From Pseudanabaena mucicola FACHB-723 (GTDB lineage Bacteria; Cyanobacteriota; Cyanobacteriia; Pseudanabaenales; Pseudanabaenaceae): a stretch of 64,000 bases of DNA. Under the pieces are notes generated by a model. That model ran no database searches, was not told the DNA's origin, and saw only the letters and a list, made by a program, of their open reading frames with translations. The position numbers and the translations under genes were made by a program. The stretch is taken from assembly GCF_014696385.1 (NCBI RefSeq), contig NZ_JACJQB010000001.1, positions 124,001 to 188,000 of the forward strand, read 5' to 3'. Shown piece after piece: positions 27,451 through 36,452 of the stretch. Every line of letters starts with the position of its first letter. Within the stretch, counting starts at the first letter, position 1.

Positions 27451-27497
27451 GAGAAATTTTTGAGAGTGTAGCGAAGCCATACTCTCAAAAATTTCCC
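27451..27497 (+). repeat. Imperfect hairpin, GC-GAA-GC apex
   Basis: 22-nt arms with three mismatches around GAA; the left flank carries AAAACCCAGA as at 7810. The arm body AAATTTTTGAGAG nearly matches the hairpin at 43081. It lies between rpsJ and the next gene, about 140 bp after the rpsJ stop. Confidence 0.7.
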
Positions 27498-27590
27498 TAA
27501 GCATCAATAGGTTGCAATTTGGTTATAGCTTCGTTTGTTAAACTGTTTTGGGAGTGTCACAGCTTCAAAATTTAGCTATAGGAAATGACA

Positions 27591-28604
27591 ATGCTGAAAA
27601 AGCTAAAAATTAAATATTTGTTGGCATTACTGTTAGCGACGATCGCCACAGTAATGACTATATTGCTTGGACAAGCAGCCATGCCTGTCGATGCTCAAAA
27701 TCAGCAACCTCAAGTTTATGCCCAAGCTGAACCTGCAACCACCTCCTCAGCAGCTAGTCTGCAAACAGCAGGATTACAACTGCAAGAGGTTGCTCAAGGA
27801 GTTTATGCACTCATCGCCAGCACAGACTTTCCACCTGCTAGCCCCATGGTTGCCATTTGCAACAGTGGTTTTATCATTGGTAGTGACGGTGTATTGGTCA
27901 TTGACCCCTTTCATAGCCCTGAGCTAGCCGAGTTACTCATTTCCACCGTGAAATCGATAACCGATAAGCCAATTCGTTATGTTTTGAATACGCATTATCA
28001 CTTTGATCACACGGGGGGCAATATTGCTTTTATCAAGCGTGAAGTACCTGTACTTGGTCGTGGTGTAATTCGCGAATACATTCAAAGCGGCAAAAATAAC
28101 ACCTCTGGCATTACGCCACCAACCGTAATTATTAATAGTCAAACTGACATTTGGTTGGGCGATCGTAGTGTTCGCATTGAGCGTGTCGATGGACATTCTG
28201 CGGGTACTGATCTAGTTGCTTATGTACCTGATGCGAAGGTGCTATTTACAGGCGATATGGTCTTTAACAAGCGCATTCCCTATACGGCTGATAGCGATTT
28301 ACGTCAATGGCAAGGCAGTTTATACCGTTTGATTGCCACTTTCCCCGAGGCTAAGGTTGTTCCCGGACATGGTGATGTCACCGATGTGACTGGTGTACAG
28401 GCTCAGCAAGCTTATTTCAATTGGCTAGAGCGTCAGGCTTTAGAATGGAAGAGTCAAGTTTTGTCTAAGGAGCAAGTTTTGGAAAAATTTGCAAAACTTC
28501 CTGATACTTACAAAGACTACACTTTTAAGGCAATATATCCTCTCAATTTGGAATCAGCTTACGAACAATTTACGCGCAGCGCAACCATTCCCTTAATTTC
28601 CTAA
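27591..28604 (+). CDS. Exported metallo-beta-lactamase-fold hydrolase
   Basis: MBL-fold enzyme of 337 residues with an N-terminal signal helix (about 8-34). The metal motif is THYHFDHTGGN; further ligands are likely in VDGHSAGTD, FTGDMVF and VPGHGD. It is unlike classical beta-lactamases in its C-terminal helical region (YFNWLERQALEWK). The substrate is unknown. The start is the second ATG, which sits seven bases from the GGA ribosome site; an ATG six bases upstream is too close to it. Confidence 0.82.
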   Translation: MLKKLKIKYLLALLLATIATVMTILLGQAAMPVDAQNQQPQVYAQAEPATTSSAASLQTAGLQLQEVAQGVYALIASTDFPPASPMVAICNSGFIIGSDGVLVIDPFHSPELAELLISTVKSITDKPIRYVLNTHYHFDHTGGNIAFIKREVPVLGRGVIREYIQSGKNNTSGITPPTVIINSQTDIWLGDRSVRIERVDGHSAGTDLVAYVPDAKVLFTGDMVFNKRIPYTADSDLRQWQGSLYRLIATFPEAKVVPGHGDVTDVTGVQAQQAYFNWLERQALEWKSQVLSKEQVLEKFAKLPDTYKDYTFKAIYPLNLESAYEQFTRSATIPLIS

Positions 28605-28607
28605 AGC

Positions 28608-28652
28608 CATTAAAATGAAGTGCGATGCTTTGCATCGCACTTCATTTTAATG
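28608..28652. terminator. Bidirectional hairpin terminator, GC-TTT-GC apex
   Basis: Perfect 21-bp arms CATTAAAATGAAGTGCGATGC around TTT, between convergent genes. It covers the last codons and stop of the TetR gene. Confidence 0.85.
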
Positions 28653-29229
28653 AATCTTTGATTAGCTGACGAATACTCGCAAACCCACGTTGCAATCGCT
28701 CTGGTTGATCGTAAAGTCTAGCAATTAGTAATACACCCTCGATCATTGTCAATATTTGCTCAGCTAGTAAATCAGGATCACTGCGATCGCATAATTGCGC
28801 CTGACCATCTCGCAACATCTGAGCAAATAAATTTTGCCATTCATCAAACACCTGTTGGAGATGTTTCCGAAACGCATCATTATATTCAGCCAAATCAACA
28901 ATTAAATTCCCTAATAAACATCCTGCACAGTTAATTTCAGTAAGATGTTTAGCTTCAATTTTATCAATGGTTAACAGAAGTCGTTGGATGGGATCGTCAG
29001 TAATCTGAGAGGCCGACAAAAAAGCATGTTCTCTGATTTTGTGCCACTGAAAATCAATTAAAGCATGGGCAAATTCATCTTTAGATTGGAAATAGTTATA
29101 AAAACTACCCGATGAAGCTTGAGTAGCTGCAAATAATTCCTTTAAACCTGTAGACTGCAATCCTTGACGATGCACCAGATCGATTGATGAGGTGAGAATA
29201 TCTTCACGGGTACGTTTGAGATTTGCCAT
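28642..29229 (-). CDS. TetR/AcrR-family transcriptional regulator
   Basis: Protein of 195 residues with an N-terminal helix-turn-helix (TREDILTSSIDLVHRQG...GSFYNYFQSKDEF) and an all-helical ligand domain with a Cys pair region INCAGCLLGNL. The C-terminal domain resembles TetR_C in YcdC/AcrR relatives. The target is unknown; it stands alone behind the cyn terminator, and its nearest partner is the convergent MBL gene. Confidence 0.88.
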   Translation of the reverse strand: MANLKRTREDILTSSIDLVHRQGLQSTGLKELFAATQASSGSFYNYFQSKDEFAHALIDFQWHKIREHAFLSASQITDDPIQRLLLTIDKIEAKHLTEINCAGCLLGNLIVDLAEYNDAFRKHLQQVFDEWQNLFAQMLRDGQAQLCDRSDPDLLAEQILTMIEGVLLIARLYDQPERLQRGFASIRQLIKDSLK

Positions 29230-29266
29230 AAACTAACTGATTTGTATATTAGGTATAGCGATTATC

Positions 29267-29307
29267 AAGATACAGAGAGAAGTGCTTAGCACTTCTCTCT
29301 GTATCTT
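29267..29307 (-). terminator. cyn operon terminator, GC-TTA-GC apex
   Basis: Perfect 19-bp arms AAGATACAGAGAGAAGTGC around TTA, 25 bp after the cynS stop. Confidence 0.85.
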
Positions 29308-29331
29308 AGAGTCAAGCAACTTCAGGAAATG

Positions 29332-29778
29332 TTACCACTTTTTGTAAGGAAGGAATTTGCCATTCATCGTCACTTTCACCCGATCGCCTTTAGGATCTTC
29401 TACTTTGTCGATGTCGAGAGTAAAATCGATCGCACTCATGATGCCATCGCCAAACTTCTCATGAATGACTTCTTTAATGGGGTAGCCATAGACCTGCATA
29501 ATTTCATAGAAGCGATAAATCAAAGGATCGGTTGGTACAACTGGCCCCAGTCCTTTGCTAGGGTAGGAAGTCAAAGCAGTAACAATATCTTCACCCAGAC
29601 CCAAGGCATCCGCGAGTTTGGTTGCTTGCTCAACATTGGTGCTATTTTGCCCGTAAAAAAGGGAAGCAATCCAGACCTCATCTTGACCTAATAGCATTTC
29701 TAGATCGGCAAAACTCAAGCCTTTGGCTTTTTTTGCAGCTAATAGAGTTTGGGTAAAGGATGGAAATTCGACTGTCAT
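29332..29778 (-). CDS. cynS: Cyanate hydratase (cyanase)
   Basis: Cyanase of 148 residues. An N-terminal helix-turn-helix-like domain ([20 protein letters not shown]) leads to the catalytic C-terminal domain. The active-site Arg and Glu lie in [11 protein letters not shown] and the Ser in [11 protein letters not shown], as in E. coli CynS. It converts cyanate and bicarbonate to carbamate, then ammonia and CO2. Last gene of the cyn unit, 93 bp after the ATPase. Confidence 0.96.
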   Translation of the reverse strand: MTVEFPSFTQTLLAAKKAKGLSFADLEMLLGQDEVWIASLFYGQNSTNVEQATKLADALGLGEDIVTALTSYPSKGLGPVVPTDPLIYRFYEIMQVYGYPIKEVIHEKFGDGIMSAIDFTLDIDKVEDPKGDRVKVTMNGKFLPYKKW

Positions 29779-29871
29779 AATATTTTGAAGGTTCTATTTT
29801 CTATATTTAATTGGTTTGAACTGGTATTTAATCAGTCTAGGGAAATTTGCAAAGCAAATTTTAGATATACC

Positions 29872-30747
29872 CTAGATTCTGGCTGCCTCAACAGCACGGG
29901 TTTCACGCATGAGATGCTCTTCCATTTCCGCCTTGAGGTCATGATATCCCGATTGTTGATCAAGATTTTCCCGTGATCGAGGACGGGGGAAAGATACATC
30001 AAGGATTTCATCAATCCCTGCGGCAGGGCCCCGCTTCATCATCACAATCTTATCGGAAAGCAGTAATGCTTCTTCAATACTGTGGGTAATCATCACCACA
30101 GTTTTACGCTTTTGTTCCCAAATACGCGCCACCTCGTCTTGCAAAAATCCTCTTGTGAGGGCATCAAGAGCGCCAAAGGGTTCATCCATTAGCAGAATTT
30201 GCGGATCGATCGCAAGAGCGCGGGCAATACCCACTCTTTGTTTCATGCCACCCGAAAGCTCATGGGGATGTTTTTTCTCTGCACCTTTTAAACCGACTAG
30301 TTCGATATATTCGTAAACGCGACTTTTGCGATCGGCAAGGGACATGTTTGGATAAACCGTTTCGATCGCAAAATGTAAGTTTTCCGCAACCGTGAGCCAA
30401 GGCATGAGTGCATAGTTCTGAAATACTACGCCCCGATCGGGGCCGGGAGCATGGACTTCTACGCCATTGATCAAGACTGAACCACTGCTGGGTGTGGTTA
30501 GACCCGCGATTAGACTTAACAATGTGGACTTGCCACAACCAGAAGGGCCAATGATTGAGACAAAGGTATTAGGGGCAATATCAAAGTTGATATCGGCTAG
30601 GGCGACATAATCCTTGGAGGTGCGGCGGGTTAGTTTGTTGATCAAACCACTGCGACCCCGATAGACCATTGACACATCGCGAATGGAAATCTGTGCTTGC
30701 TTTGTCGCTGTGTTCGCAAATTCTTGTTCTATAGATGACACGATCAT
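29872..30747 (-). CDS. cynD: Cyanate/nitrate-type ABC transporter ATPase
   Basis: ABC ATPase of 291 residues with Walker [10 protein letters not shown] (67-75), signature [10 protein letters not shown] and Walker [12 protein letters not shown], of the NrtD/SsuB/TauB class. The start is the ATG that overlaps the permease stop as ATGA; a TTG 24 bases upstream also opens the frame. A cyanate role is inferred from cynS. Confidence 0.88.
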   Translation of the reverse strand: MIVSSIEQEFANTATKQAQISIRDVSMVYRGRSGLINKLTRRTSKDYVALADINFDIAPNTFVSIIGPSGCGKSTLLSLIAGLTTPSSGSVLINGVEVHAPGPDRGVVFQNYALMPWLTVAENLHFAIETVYPNMSLADRKSRVYEYIELVGLKGAEKKHPHELSGGMKQRVGIARALAIDPQILLMDEPFGALDALTRGFLQDEVARIWEQKRKTVVMITHSIEEALLLSDKIVMMKRGPAAGIDEILDVSFPRPRSRENLDQQSGYHDLKAEMEEHLMRETRAVEAARI

Positions 30748-31601
30748 ACTTCTCTTCCAAATGACACCCAATGTTGCAGCAATCCAAACAGACGATCAAT
30801 AATTAAACCAATCGCACCAATTAAGAGGATTGCCGTAATAATGCTGGTAATACTGAGGTTATTCCACTCATTCCAAACGAAGTAACCCACGCCTGTACCA
30901 CCGATTAAAATCTCCGCTGCCACAATTACTAACCATGCAATCCCTGCACTAATTCGCATACCTGAGACAATGCTGGGAGCCGCCGCAGGCAAAATTACTT
31001 TCGTAATTGTGCGCCAAGGTGATGCACCAAGGGTGCGGGTCACATCGATGTAGGTGGGGTCAACATTACTGACACCAAATTTGGTGTTAATTAAGGTCGG
31101 CCATAGGCTGGTAATGGCGATCACGAAAATGGCGGTACTTTCGGAATCCTTGATTAGTCCCAACCCAATCGGCAACCAAGCGAGTGGCGAAACTGGCTTC
31201 AAAATTTGGATGAAAGGATCGACGGCTTTGGCAACAACGGGAAATAGACCAATGAGTACGCCCGATGGAATTGCGATCGCAGCGCCTAAGGTAAAGCCAA
31301 TGGCAACGCGACGGAGACTGGTGATCAAATGCCAGCCGATACCACGATCATTAGTGCCTTTGACGTAAAATGGGTTAGAAATCCATCCCCAAAAGTCGCT
31401 CAAAGTCTGTGATGCCGAGGGCATCAGTGGCGAAAACCAGCCAGCATTTGCGCCAACTTCCCAGAAAATTAGGATTGAGGCAAGGATAAAGAGAAATAGT
31501 ACAAACGCCTGTATATCTTGATTGGGCAATAAATTCTTGGCAATCATCATGATTGGGTTAGATTGCGATCGCCTTTTTGTCATTGGCGGAGAATAGTCCA
31601 T
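30744..31601 (-). CDS. cynB: Cyanate/nitrate-type ABC transporter permease
   Basis: Permease of 285 residues of the NrtB/SsuC class, with about six helices and the EAA-like loop ([25 protein letters not shown]). The ATG at MDYSPP is chosen; the GTG-initiated upstream extension runs through an intercistronic hairpin and looks untranslated. Pairs with the ATPase through a 4-nt overlap. Confidence 0.87.
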   Translation of the reverse strand: MDYSPPMTKRRSQSNPIMMIAKNLLPNQDIQAFVLFLFILASILIFWEVGANAGWFSPLMPSASQTLSDFWGWISNPFYVKGTNDRGIGWHLITSLRRVAIGFTLGAAIAIPSGVLIGLFPVVAKAVDPFIQILKPVSPLAWLPIGLGLIKDSESTAIFVIAITSLWPTLINTKFGVSNVDPTYIDVTRTLGASPWRTITKVILPAAAPSIVSGMRISAGIAWLVIVAAEILIGGTGVGYFVWNEWNNLSITSIITAILLIGAIGLIIDRLFGLLQHWVSFGREV

Positions 31602-31657
31602 AGGTTTCTCAAGGTTTCTGAATATTTGAATTAATATTTCAATCTGTGAATTTCTGC

Positions 31658-31690
31658 CTCTAAATCCCACTTGTTAAGTGGAATTTAGAG
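31658..31690 (-). promoter_or_regulatory. Intercistronic hairpin in cyn operon
   Basis: Arms CTCTAAATCCCACTT and AAGTGGAATTTAGAG (one mismatch) with a 3-nt loop, between the binding-protein and permease genes. It lacks a clear T-run, so partial attenuation or mRNA-end protection is more likely than full termination. Confidence 0.5.
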
Positions 31691-31701
31691 AGACAAGGAA
31701 G

Positions 31702-33366
31702 TTACACCTTAAACTGCTTAATCTGTTCCTCAATGTAGCTTTCAGGTTTAGCAGGATCGAAAGAGTCAAACTTCAATTTTTCCGTTCGCTCCGTCTCCGT
31801 TGGTGGTGTTTGTCCTAGCTCCTTCGCTAGCTCACGGGCAAGATCGGTCATGTAGATATTCTCAGCAATTGCCTTGTAATCTGCTTTCTCCTTGGGCATA
31901 AGATCCCATCGTACAAACTGCGAAGAAATCCACTTGGCAAAACTCTTCCAAGGATAGGGATCGAAACCAATGCGATCGGGAACATCTAACGTGTTGCCCT
32001 GTCCATCTTCAAACTTGCCAGTTAATACCGCTTTCAAGACTGGTTCAGGTTGATTGAGATAGTTTTTACCTGCGATTGCCTTGGCAATTTCTTCTCGATT
32101 CTTGGGGTCATTAGCATAACCAGCTCCATCAATGATCGCCTTATTGATAGCGCGGAAAGTTTTAGGATTAGTATCAATCCATTTTTGGCTTGCGGCAAAG
32201 GCACAACAAGGATGTCCCGCCCAAATATCTTTGGTCAATAAGTGGATAAAACCAATCTTGTTAAATACAGAACGCTGTACCACGTTATCAGGGAGCAAGA
32301 AAGCATCTAACTGTCCTGCGGTCATTTTTGCGATCGCATCGGGCGGTGGAATCACTTGAATCTGTACATCCTTATCAGGATCAAGTCCACCAGAGGCGAG
32401 ATAGTAGCGCAATAGCAAATTGTGCATTGAGAAGGCAAAGGGAACGCCAATACTAAAGCCCTTAAAGTCCTTTGGCTCTTTAACCTTGCCCAAATGCTGA
32501 TTGGCAACTGAGATCGCTTGACCATTGACATTCTCAATACTGGCAAGTTTCACAGGAAAAGCCGTAGAACCCAAACCTAATGACATCGAAATTGGCATGG
32601 GCGAGAGCATATGGTAAGCATCCAATTCGCCTGCGATCGCTGAGTCCCGAATTGCTGCCCAGCTAGGCATTTTGACTAACTCGACCTTCAAACCGTACTT
32701 AGTATAAAAGCCTAAAGGCTCTGACATAATGATCGGAGTGGCACAAGTAATTGGCAAAAAGCCCACTTTCAAGCTGGACTTCTCGACATCTGTGGCAGGG
32801 GTATTTGTATTTCCACCCGTTGTTTCTTTGGAAGGAGTTTCAGGGGGCGCAGAGGGGCAACCAGTCAAAGTAACAACGGCGGCGGCGGCGGCGACTTTAA
32901 TTAAAAATTCGCGACGACGGAAGGTACTAGATTGTAATGTATCGGTAAAAAACTCCTGTGCTTGGGGACCAAAAGCCGCGCTAAAGGCTTCCTCAACACC
33001 ACCAGCCATTTTAATTAGGTCATAGCAAATTCGCTTTTGACTTTCAGAAGCATTAGATAGCGAACCCTGCTCTAAAAGTTGCCATAGATCAGCTTTCATC
33101 GCATTGGTTTCCCAAGACTGCGCCATCAATTGGGCGCGCTCGGAATAATGTCCCATCCGAATCAAATCATTTACCAGTTCCGCAGGATCGGTGGGCATTC
33201 CCTCCATTACACTTTGATGCTGATCAACACTGTGGTCTGCACCACAGGGGCAAGCGTTCCAATTTAGATTGTTTATTTGATTGCTGGAATAACCAGAAAT
33301 ATTGCCTGTAGTTAAATGATTCCCTATCGCTGAAGCGACCATCTGTTCTATCAAATTAGATGTCAT
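31702..33366 (-). CDS. cynA: Cyanate/nitrate-type substrate-binding lipoprotein with cytosolic N-terminal extension
   Basis: NrtA/CmpA-family receptor of 554 residues. The receptor part starts about residue 195 (SLKVGFLPITCATPIIMS). It is preceded by a twin-arginine lipoprotein signal (FRRREFLIK at 149-157, lipobox LTGC with Cys170). Unusually, about 148 residues come before that signal, including CPCGADHS (39-46) and a helical part. Receptors of this family usually begin at their signal peptide. The NtcA promoter is placed for the long start. The cyanate role comes from cynS; nitrate or another anion is possible. Confidence 0.83.
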   Translation of the reverse strand: MTSNLIEQMVASAIGNHLTTGNISGYSSNQINNLNWNACPCGADHSVDQHQSVMEGMPTDPAELVNDLIRMGHYSERAQLMAQSWETNAMKADLWQLLEQGSLSNASESQKRICYDLIKMAGGVEEAFSAAFGPQAQEFFTDTLQSSTFRRREFLIKVAAAAAVVTLTGCPSAPPETPSKETTGGNTNTPATDVEKSSLKVGFLPITCATPIIMSEPLGFYTKYGLKVELVKMPSWAAIRDSAIAGELDAYHMLSPMPISMSLGLGSTAFPVKLASIENVNGQAISVANQHLGKVKEPKDFKGFSIGVPFAFSMHNLLLRYYLASGGLDPDKDVQIQVIPPPDAIAKMTAGQLDAFLLPDNVVQRSVFNKIGFIHLLTKDIWAGHPCCAFAASQKWIDTNPKTFRAINKAIIDGAGYANDPKNREEIAKAIAGKNYLNQPEPVLKAVLTGKFEDGQGNTLDVPDRIGFDPYPWKSFAKWISSQFVRWDLMPKEKADYKAIAENIYMTDLARELAKELGQTPPTETERTEKLKFDSFDPAKPESYIEEQIKQFKV

Positions 33367-33463
33367 GATTAGTTATAGCTAGTATTTACAGAAAGTAGGA
33401 TTTCTCGTCTATTGAAAGTGATTCAGTTGGCAACAAAAAACAAGAATAAATTTAATTGTTATC

Positions 33464-33506
33464 ACTCTAGCAATTTAGCTGTAATCAAATCGGTATAGAT
33501 ATATAC
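33464..33506 (-). promoter_or_regulatory. NtcA-activated promoter of cyn operon
   Basis: GTA-N8-TAC is perfect at 33493-33506 (reads the same consensus on either strand). On the minus strand a TAN3T -10 element (TAGAGT, 33464-33469) follows 23 bases later, close to the canonical 22-23 spacing of NtcA-dependent promoters. The start codon is about 100 bp downstream. Confidence 0.82.
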
Positions 33507-33830
33507 GAAATGAATTGCCAGACGATGGCTATCAGTTTTTGAAACACAAGTTTTTTAATAAATTTATACGACTTGTCAAATCAGACTGTAATCTTACAGA
33601 GAATTTGGAGAGATAGATTCAGATACCAAGTCAAATACAAATGCAATTAATTAATTGCATTTGTATTTGACTTTTATCAATGATTAAATATTAAAAAATA
33701 TGCAGCAAAAATAGGCTAAAACTCTTTTAAAAAATCAAGAATTTTAGCTAGTTAAATAAACAATCAAATCTTTGATGTCTACAGATATTATTTGTTGTAT
33801 AAAAATGAAATATTTTTGAAATATTTTTAA
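33507..33830. other. AT-rich intergenic region
   Basis: About 320 bp between the cyn promoter and the acyl-CoA-dehydrogenase-like gene's stop. Apart from the palindrome at 33628 it holds only A/T-rich sequence; no gene or second regulatory site is supported. Confidence 0.5.
33628..33673 (-). terminator. 46-bp perfect palindrome
   Basis: Arms AAGTCAAATACAAATGC mirrored around AATTAATTAATT, followed by TTTT. Likely terminator for the acyl-CoA-dehydrogenase-like gene, although it is 158 bp past the stop. Confidence 0.6.
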
Positions 33831-34973
33831 TTAAGACATACCCGCTAATACTTTGCGTAAATGTTTAAGCGCAGGAGTAACCATCGCCACAAAATATGAC
33901 TCTCGTAAACGACGATCATAAACACTGCCATGGACATATCCGATCGCACCTGCATGGAGCATTAAGGATTGCGAAGATCGTAGTGATAATTCTGAAGCTG
34001 TTGCTCTTGCTTGCACCACTTCGCGTAAAATCTCTTTACTCACAATCTCTTGTCCATGCCCAATCTTTTCCGCTAATCGATAGGACTTCAGTCTCAAAGC
34101 TTCCAATTCACTTTCCATGTCGTCAGGACGATCATCAAGGTATTGATTCACATGCTGCTTAGTGTTATCAACGCGACGCATCAAATCGATGCAGTTCTGA
34201 GTTAACCCTAACCCCATCCCCACTTGCATCAAGATAAATCCTGCTTTGATGTATTCCACATAACGATCGCAAGGATCTGCTAATATCCAGTCATGACTAA
34301 TAAAAGCATTACGGAATAGGCATCTAAAGGTGTTTGTACCCTCTAGAGCAATGAAATGAACATCTTGTTTTAGTTCTAGCCCTTGCATCCCCCCCTGTGC
34401 GATCGCCATCAGGTATTGATCGGTTCCTTCTATTTGTGCCGATATCCCAAACAAATGCTGATCACCAATATTAGAGACCCAAGGTAAAGTACCATTGAGA
34501 ATATAACCACCTTCGCAGGGTGTGGCGATGATTTTAATTTTCTCTATGCCTGCAAAGTGTTTCATCGGATTGGATAAACCCGTTCCCGCTAAGAATTTCC
34601 CCGTTGCGACTTGGGGCAAGATTTGTTCACGTAAAAAGGAATTATCAGTATTTTGTAAATACCAAGAGCAGGCATTGTGACACCAAGCCATAAAACCTGT
34701 ACTGAGGCAGGTCTCTGACACCATTTCAATTGCTTTTAATGCGGGTAAAACGCCACGGCCAGTACCGCCATAGGTAGGGCTGACCGCCTGTCCATAGGCA
34801 CCCAAACTGCCGATATGTCTTAAAAATGCTTCAGGATAAATACCTTGCAGATCTATTTTGCTGACATCGGGCGCTAGTTGTTTTGCGATCGCAGTTTTAA
34901 GACTTTCCATTAAATCTGCATCAGTGAGCAAAGTTCCTTGATCTTCCTTGAATCTGGTTTCACTAACCTGCAT
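33831..34973 (-). CDS. Acyl-CoA-dehydrogenase-family flavoprotein
   Basis: Protein of 380 residues with the ACAD fold: an N-terminal helical domain (LGAYGQAVSPTYGGTGRG), a middle beta domain (KFLAGTGLSNPMKHFAG, WVSNIGDQHLF) and a C-terminal helix bundle (HAGAIGYVHGSVYDRRLRE). Several features resemble the flavin monooxygenase branch (DszC/SfnB-like) more than fatty-acid beta-oxidation enzymes, but this is weak. It is near an OsmC gene (80 bp) and just upstream of the cyn promoter, perhaps in a nitrogen or sulfur scavenging setting. Confidence 0.75.
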   Translation of the reverse strand: MQVSETRFKEDQGTLLTDADLMESLKTAIAKQLAPDVSKIDLQGIYPEAFLRHIGSLGAYGQAVSPTYGGTGRGVLPALKAIEMVSETCLSTGFMAWCHNACSWYLQNTDNSFLREQILPQVATGKFLAGTGLSNPMKHFAGIEKIKIIATPCEGGYILNGTLPWVSNIGDQHLFGISAQIEGTDQYLMAIAQGGMQGLELKQDVHFIALEGTNTFRCLFRNAFISHDWILADPCDRYVEYIKAGFILMQVGMGLGLTQNCIDLMRRVDNTKQHVNQYLDDRPDDMESELEALRLKSYRLAEKIGHGQEIVSKEILREVVQARATASELSLRSSQSLMLHAGAIGYVHGSVYDRRLRESYFVAMVTPALKHLRKVLAGMS

Positions 34974-35016
34974 TACTTCCTTCCTTCTATTCCGTCCTAG
35001 TAATTTGTATCATTCC

Positions 35017-35045
35017 AAATACGCCACGCTTAGCGTGGCGTATTT
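35017..35045 (-). terminator. OsmC-gene terminator, GC-TTA-GC apex
   Basis: Perfect 13-bp arms AAATACGCCACGC around TTA, eight bases after the OsmC stop. Confidence 0.8.
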
Positions 35046-35053
35046 TACTGCTC

Positions 35054-35593
35054 CTATGCTAGAGAAACTTCCATATCCACAGGATTGCGGAATGTATTCG
35101 CAACTGGAGACCAGTAGTTAGCATGGTCAAGTAGCTCAGCGAGTTCTTCTTTTGTGGCATCAGATTCAATATCCACCTTCACGCGCACAGCACTGAAGCC
35201 TAAACGCTTTTTCGATAAATCACCAATACCCCAAACACCTGTGATGTTGATATCACCTTCGAGATGCAATTCTAGTTTGGAGAGGGTAATACCACGCATA
35301 ACAGCGTTCGCATGAATGCCAACGGAAAGGCAAGAACCAAGGCAGGCGAGCAGAGCTTCGGAAGGATTGGGGGCAGTATCTTGTCCGAGCAATGTTGGTG
35401 GCTCGTCAATGACATGCTCAGGTAAATCGCGGACATAGGTCAAATTGCGAAATTGTCCTTCACAAACAGTTTTTACTTTTAATGTCCCGATAACATTGGG
35501 GTTGGACTGCGCTTTGGCGGCAAGTGCTTCTAAGCCATCCTTGCTAACGGGGCGAAGTGGGGTAATTACGGAAGCAGTAGCAGTTGTGGTCAT
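35054..35593 (-). CDS. OsmC-family protein
   Basis: OsmC-fold protein of 179 residues. The helix with the conserved cysteine, SEALLACLGSCLSVG, has C84 and C88, and the C-terminal RVKVDIESDATKEEL...SPVANTF strand-helix is typical. The second catalytic Cys of classical Ohr peroxidases is not obvious, so peroxidase activity is uncertain. It lies upstream of the ACAD-like gene with a hairpin between them. Confidence 0.82.
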   Translation of the reverse strand: MTTTATASVITPLRPVSKDGLEALAAKAQSNPNVIGTLKVKTVCEGQFRNLTYVRDLPEHVIDEPPTLLGQDTAPNPSEALLACLGSCLSVGIHANAVMRGITLSKLELHLEGDINITGVWGIGDLSKKRLGFSAVRVKVDIESDATKEELAELLDHANYWSPVANTFRNPVDMEVSLA

Positions 35594-35695
35594 ATTTTTT
35601 AATTGTTGATTTCTATCGAAAATTGAATCAAATAGAACGATCTATACAATTAAATACTATGCAATGACCTTGCAATTCCGTATTCCTCAATACAT

Positions 35696-35734
35696 AAAAC
35701 AAAAAAGGGAGCCATTGCCTCCCTTTTTTGTTTT
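35696..35734 (-). terminator. Intrinsic terminator
   Basis: Stem AAAACAAAAAAGGGAG paired with CTCCCTTTTTTGTTTT, 7-nt loop, located after the stop of the bitopic membrane protein gene. Confidence 0.85.
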
Positions 35735-35753
35735 AAAGCGCAAAGCGCTGTCG

Positions 35754-36269
35754 TTAATAGCCAAAACTTTCGTTAGGTTTGCTCGAATCTGCATCAGAAA
35801 CCGTAGAAGGTACTTCACGTTTGGGACGTAAAGGGGCAGATTCTAAAAACAAAGATTTTGATGGACTCTCACGGACTAAATCACCAGGCTTCTTTTGAAT
35901 GGATTGCAGCATCTCATTATTAAAAGAGCCAGCAGCATTAGTTAACTGGCGCTCTTGGCGTTTGAGCAATTCCAGCTTTTTGTACTGTTGATTCCATTGC
36001 TCATGGGCGTAGACAGTCCAACCATAGATGGCAAAAGCAGTACAGGCGAGCAATACAGTTGTAGTAATAGAAATCTTTTGAGTGACTATTAAAGCCCTCA
36101 GCCATATTGGCAGGGGGAACGAGTTAGTACGTGGTAACCGCTTAACGTTGCGATTAGGATCTGATTTGGGCAATCGTTTGCCCTTGCGATCGAGAGGCTG
36201 AGGCGCTCTTTGTGGTTCAGACATTCTCGCTCTGCTGGCTGTCATTTGTTTAACTCTTCTTTCACTCAA
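35754..36269 (-). CDS. Bitopic FtsL-like membrane protein
   Basis: Protein of 171 residues: a basic, Pro-rich cytosolic N-terminus (about 1-60), one membrane helix (ITTTVLLACTAFAIYGWTVY) and an outer coiled coil (QWNQQYKKLELLKRQERQL) with a Pro/Ser-rich tail. The order and size fit FtsL/FtsB-type divisome proteins, but sequence alone does not prove this. The HIP1 word in the gene and its own terminator suggest a native single-gene unit. Confidence 0.55.
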   Translation of the reverse strand: MSERRVKQMTASRARMSEPQRAPQPLDRKGKRLPKSDPNRNVKRLPRTNSFPLPIWLRALIVTQKISITTTVLLACTAFAIYGWTVYAHEQWNQQYKKLELLKRQERQLTNAAGSFNNEMLQSIQKKPGDLVRESPSKSLFLESAPLRPKREVPSTVSDADSSKPNESFGY

Positions 36270-36378
36270 GATCCACCACTGGTACTTGTAACACTTTCAA
36301 GCAGAAAATACCAAGTAGTTTTGAACATTTTTGATAAATTAGGATTATTTATAGCAAAAAAAGTTTTGCTTAGGACAT

Positions 36379-36433
36379 AAGCCCCAAGAATCGGGCGGCG
36401 GCGCTCAGCGCCGCCGCCCGATTCTTGGGGCTT
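36379..36433. repeat. Perfect 26-bp hairpin, GC-TCA-GC apex
   Basis: Arms AAGCCCCAAGAATCGGGCGG-CGGCGC around TCA. It lies 20 bp after the DUF192 gene's stop and may end that transcript. Confidence 0.85.
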
Positions 36434-36452
36434 GATTTGTAGATTATAGGGA

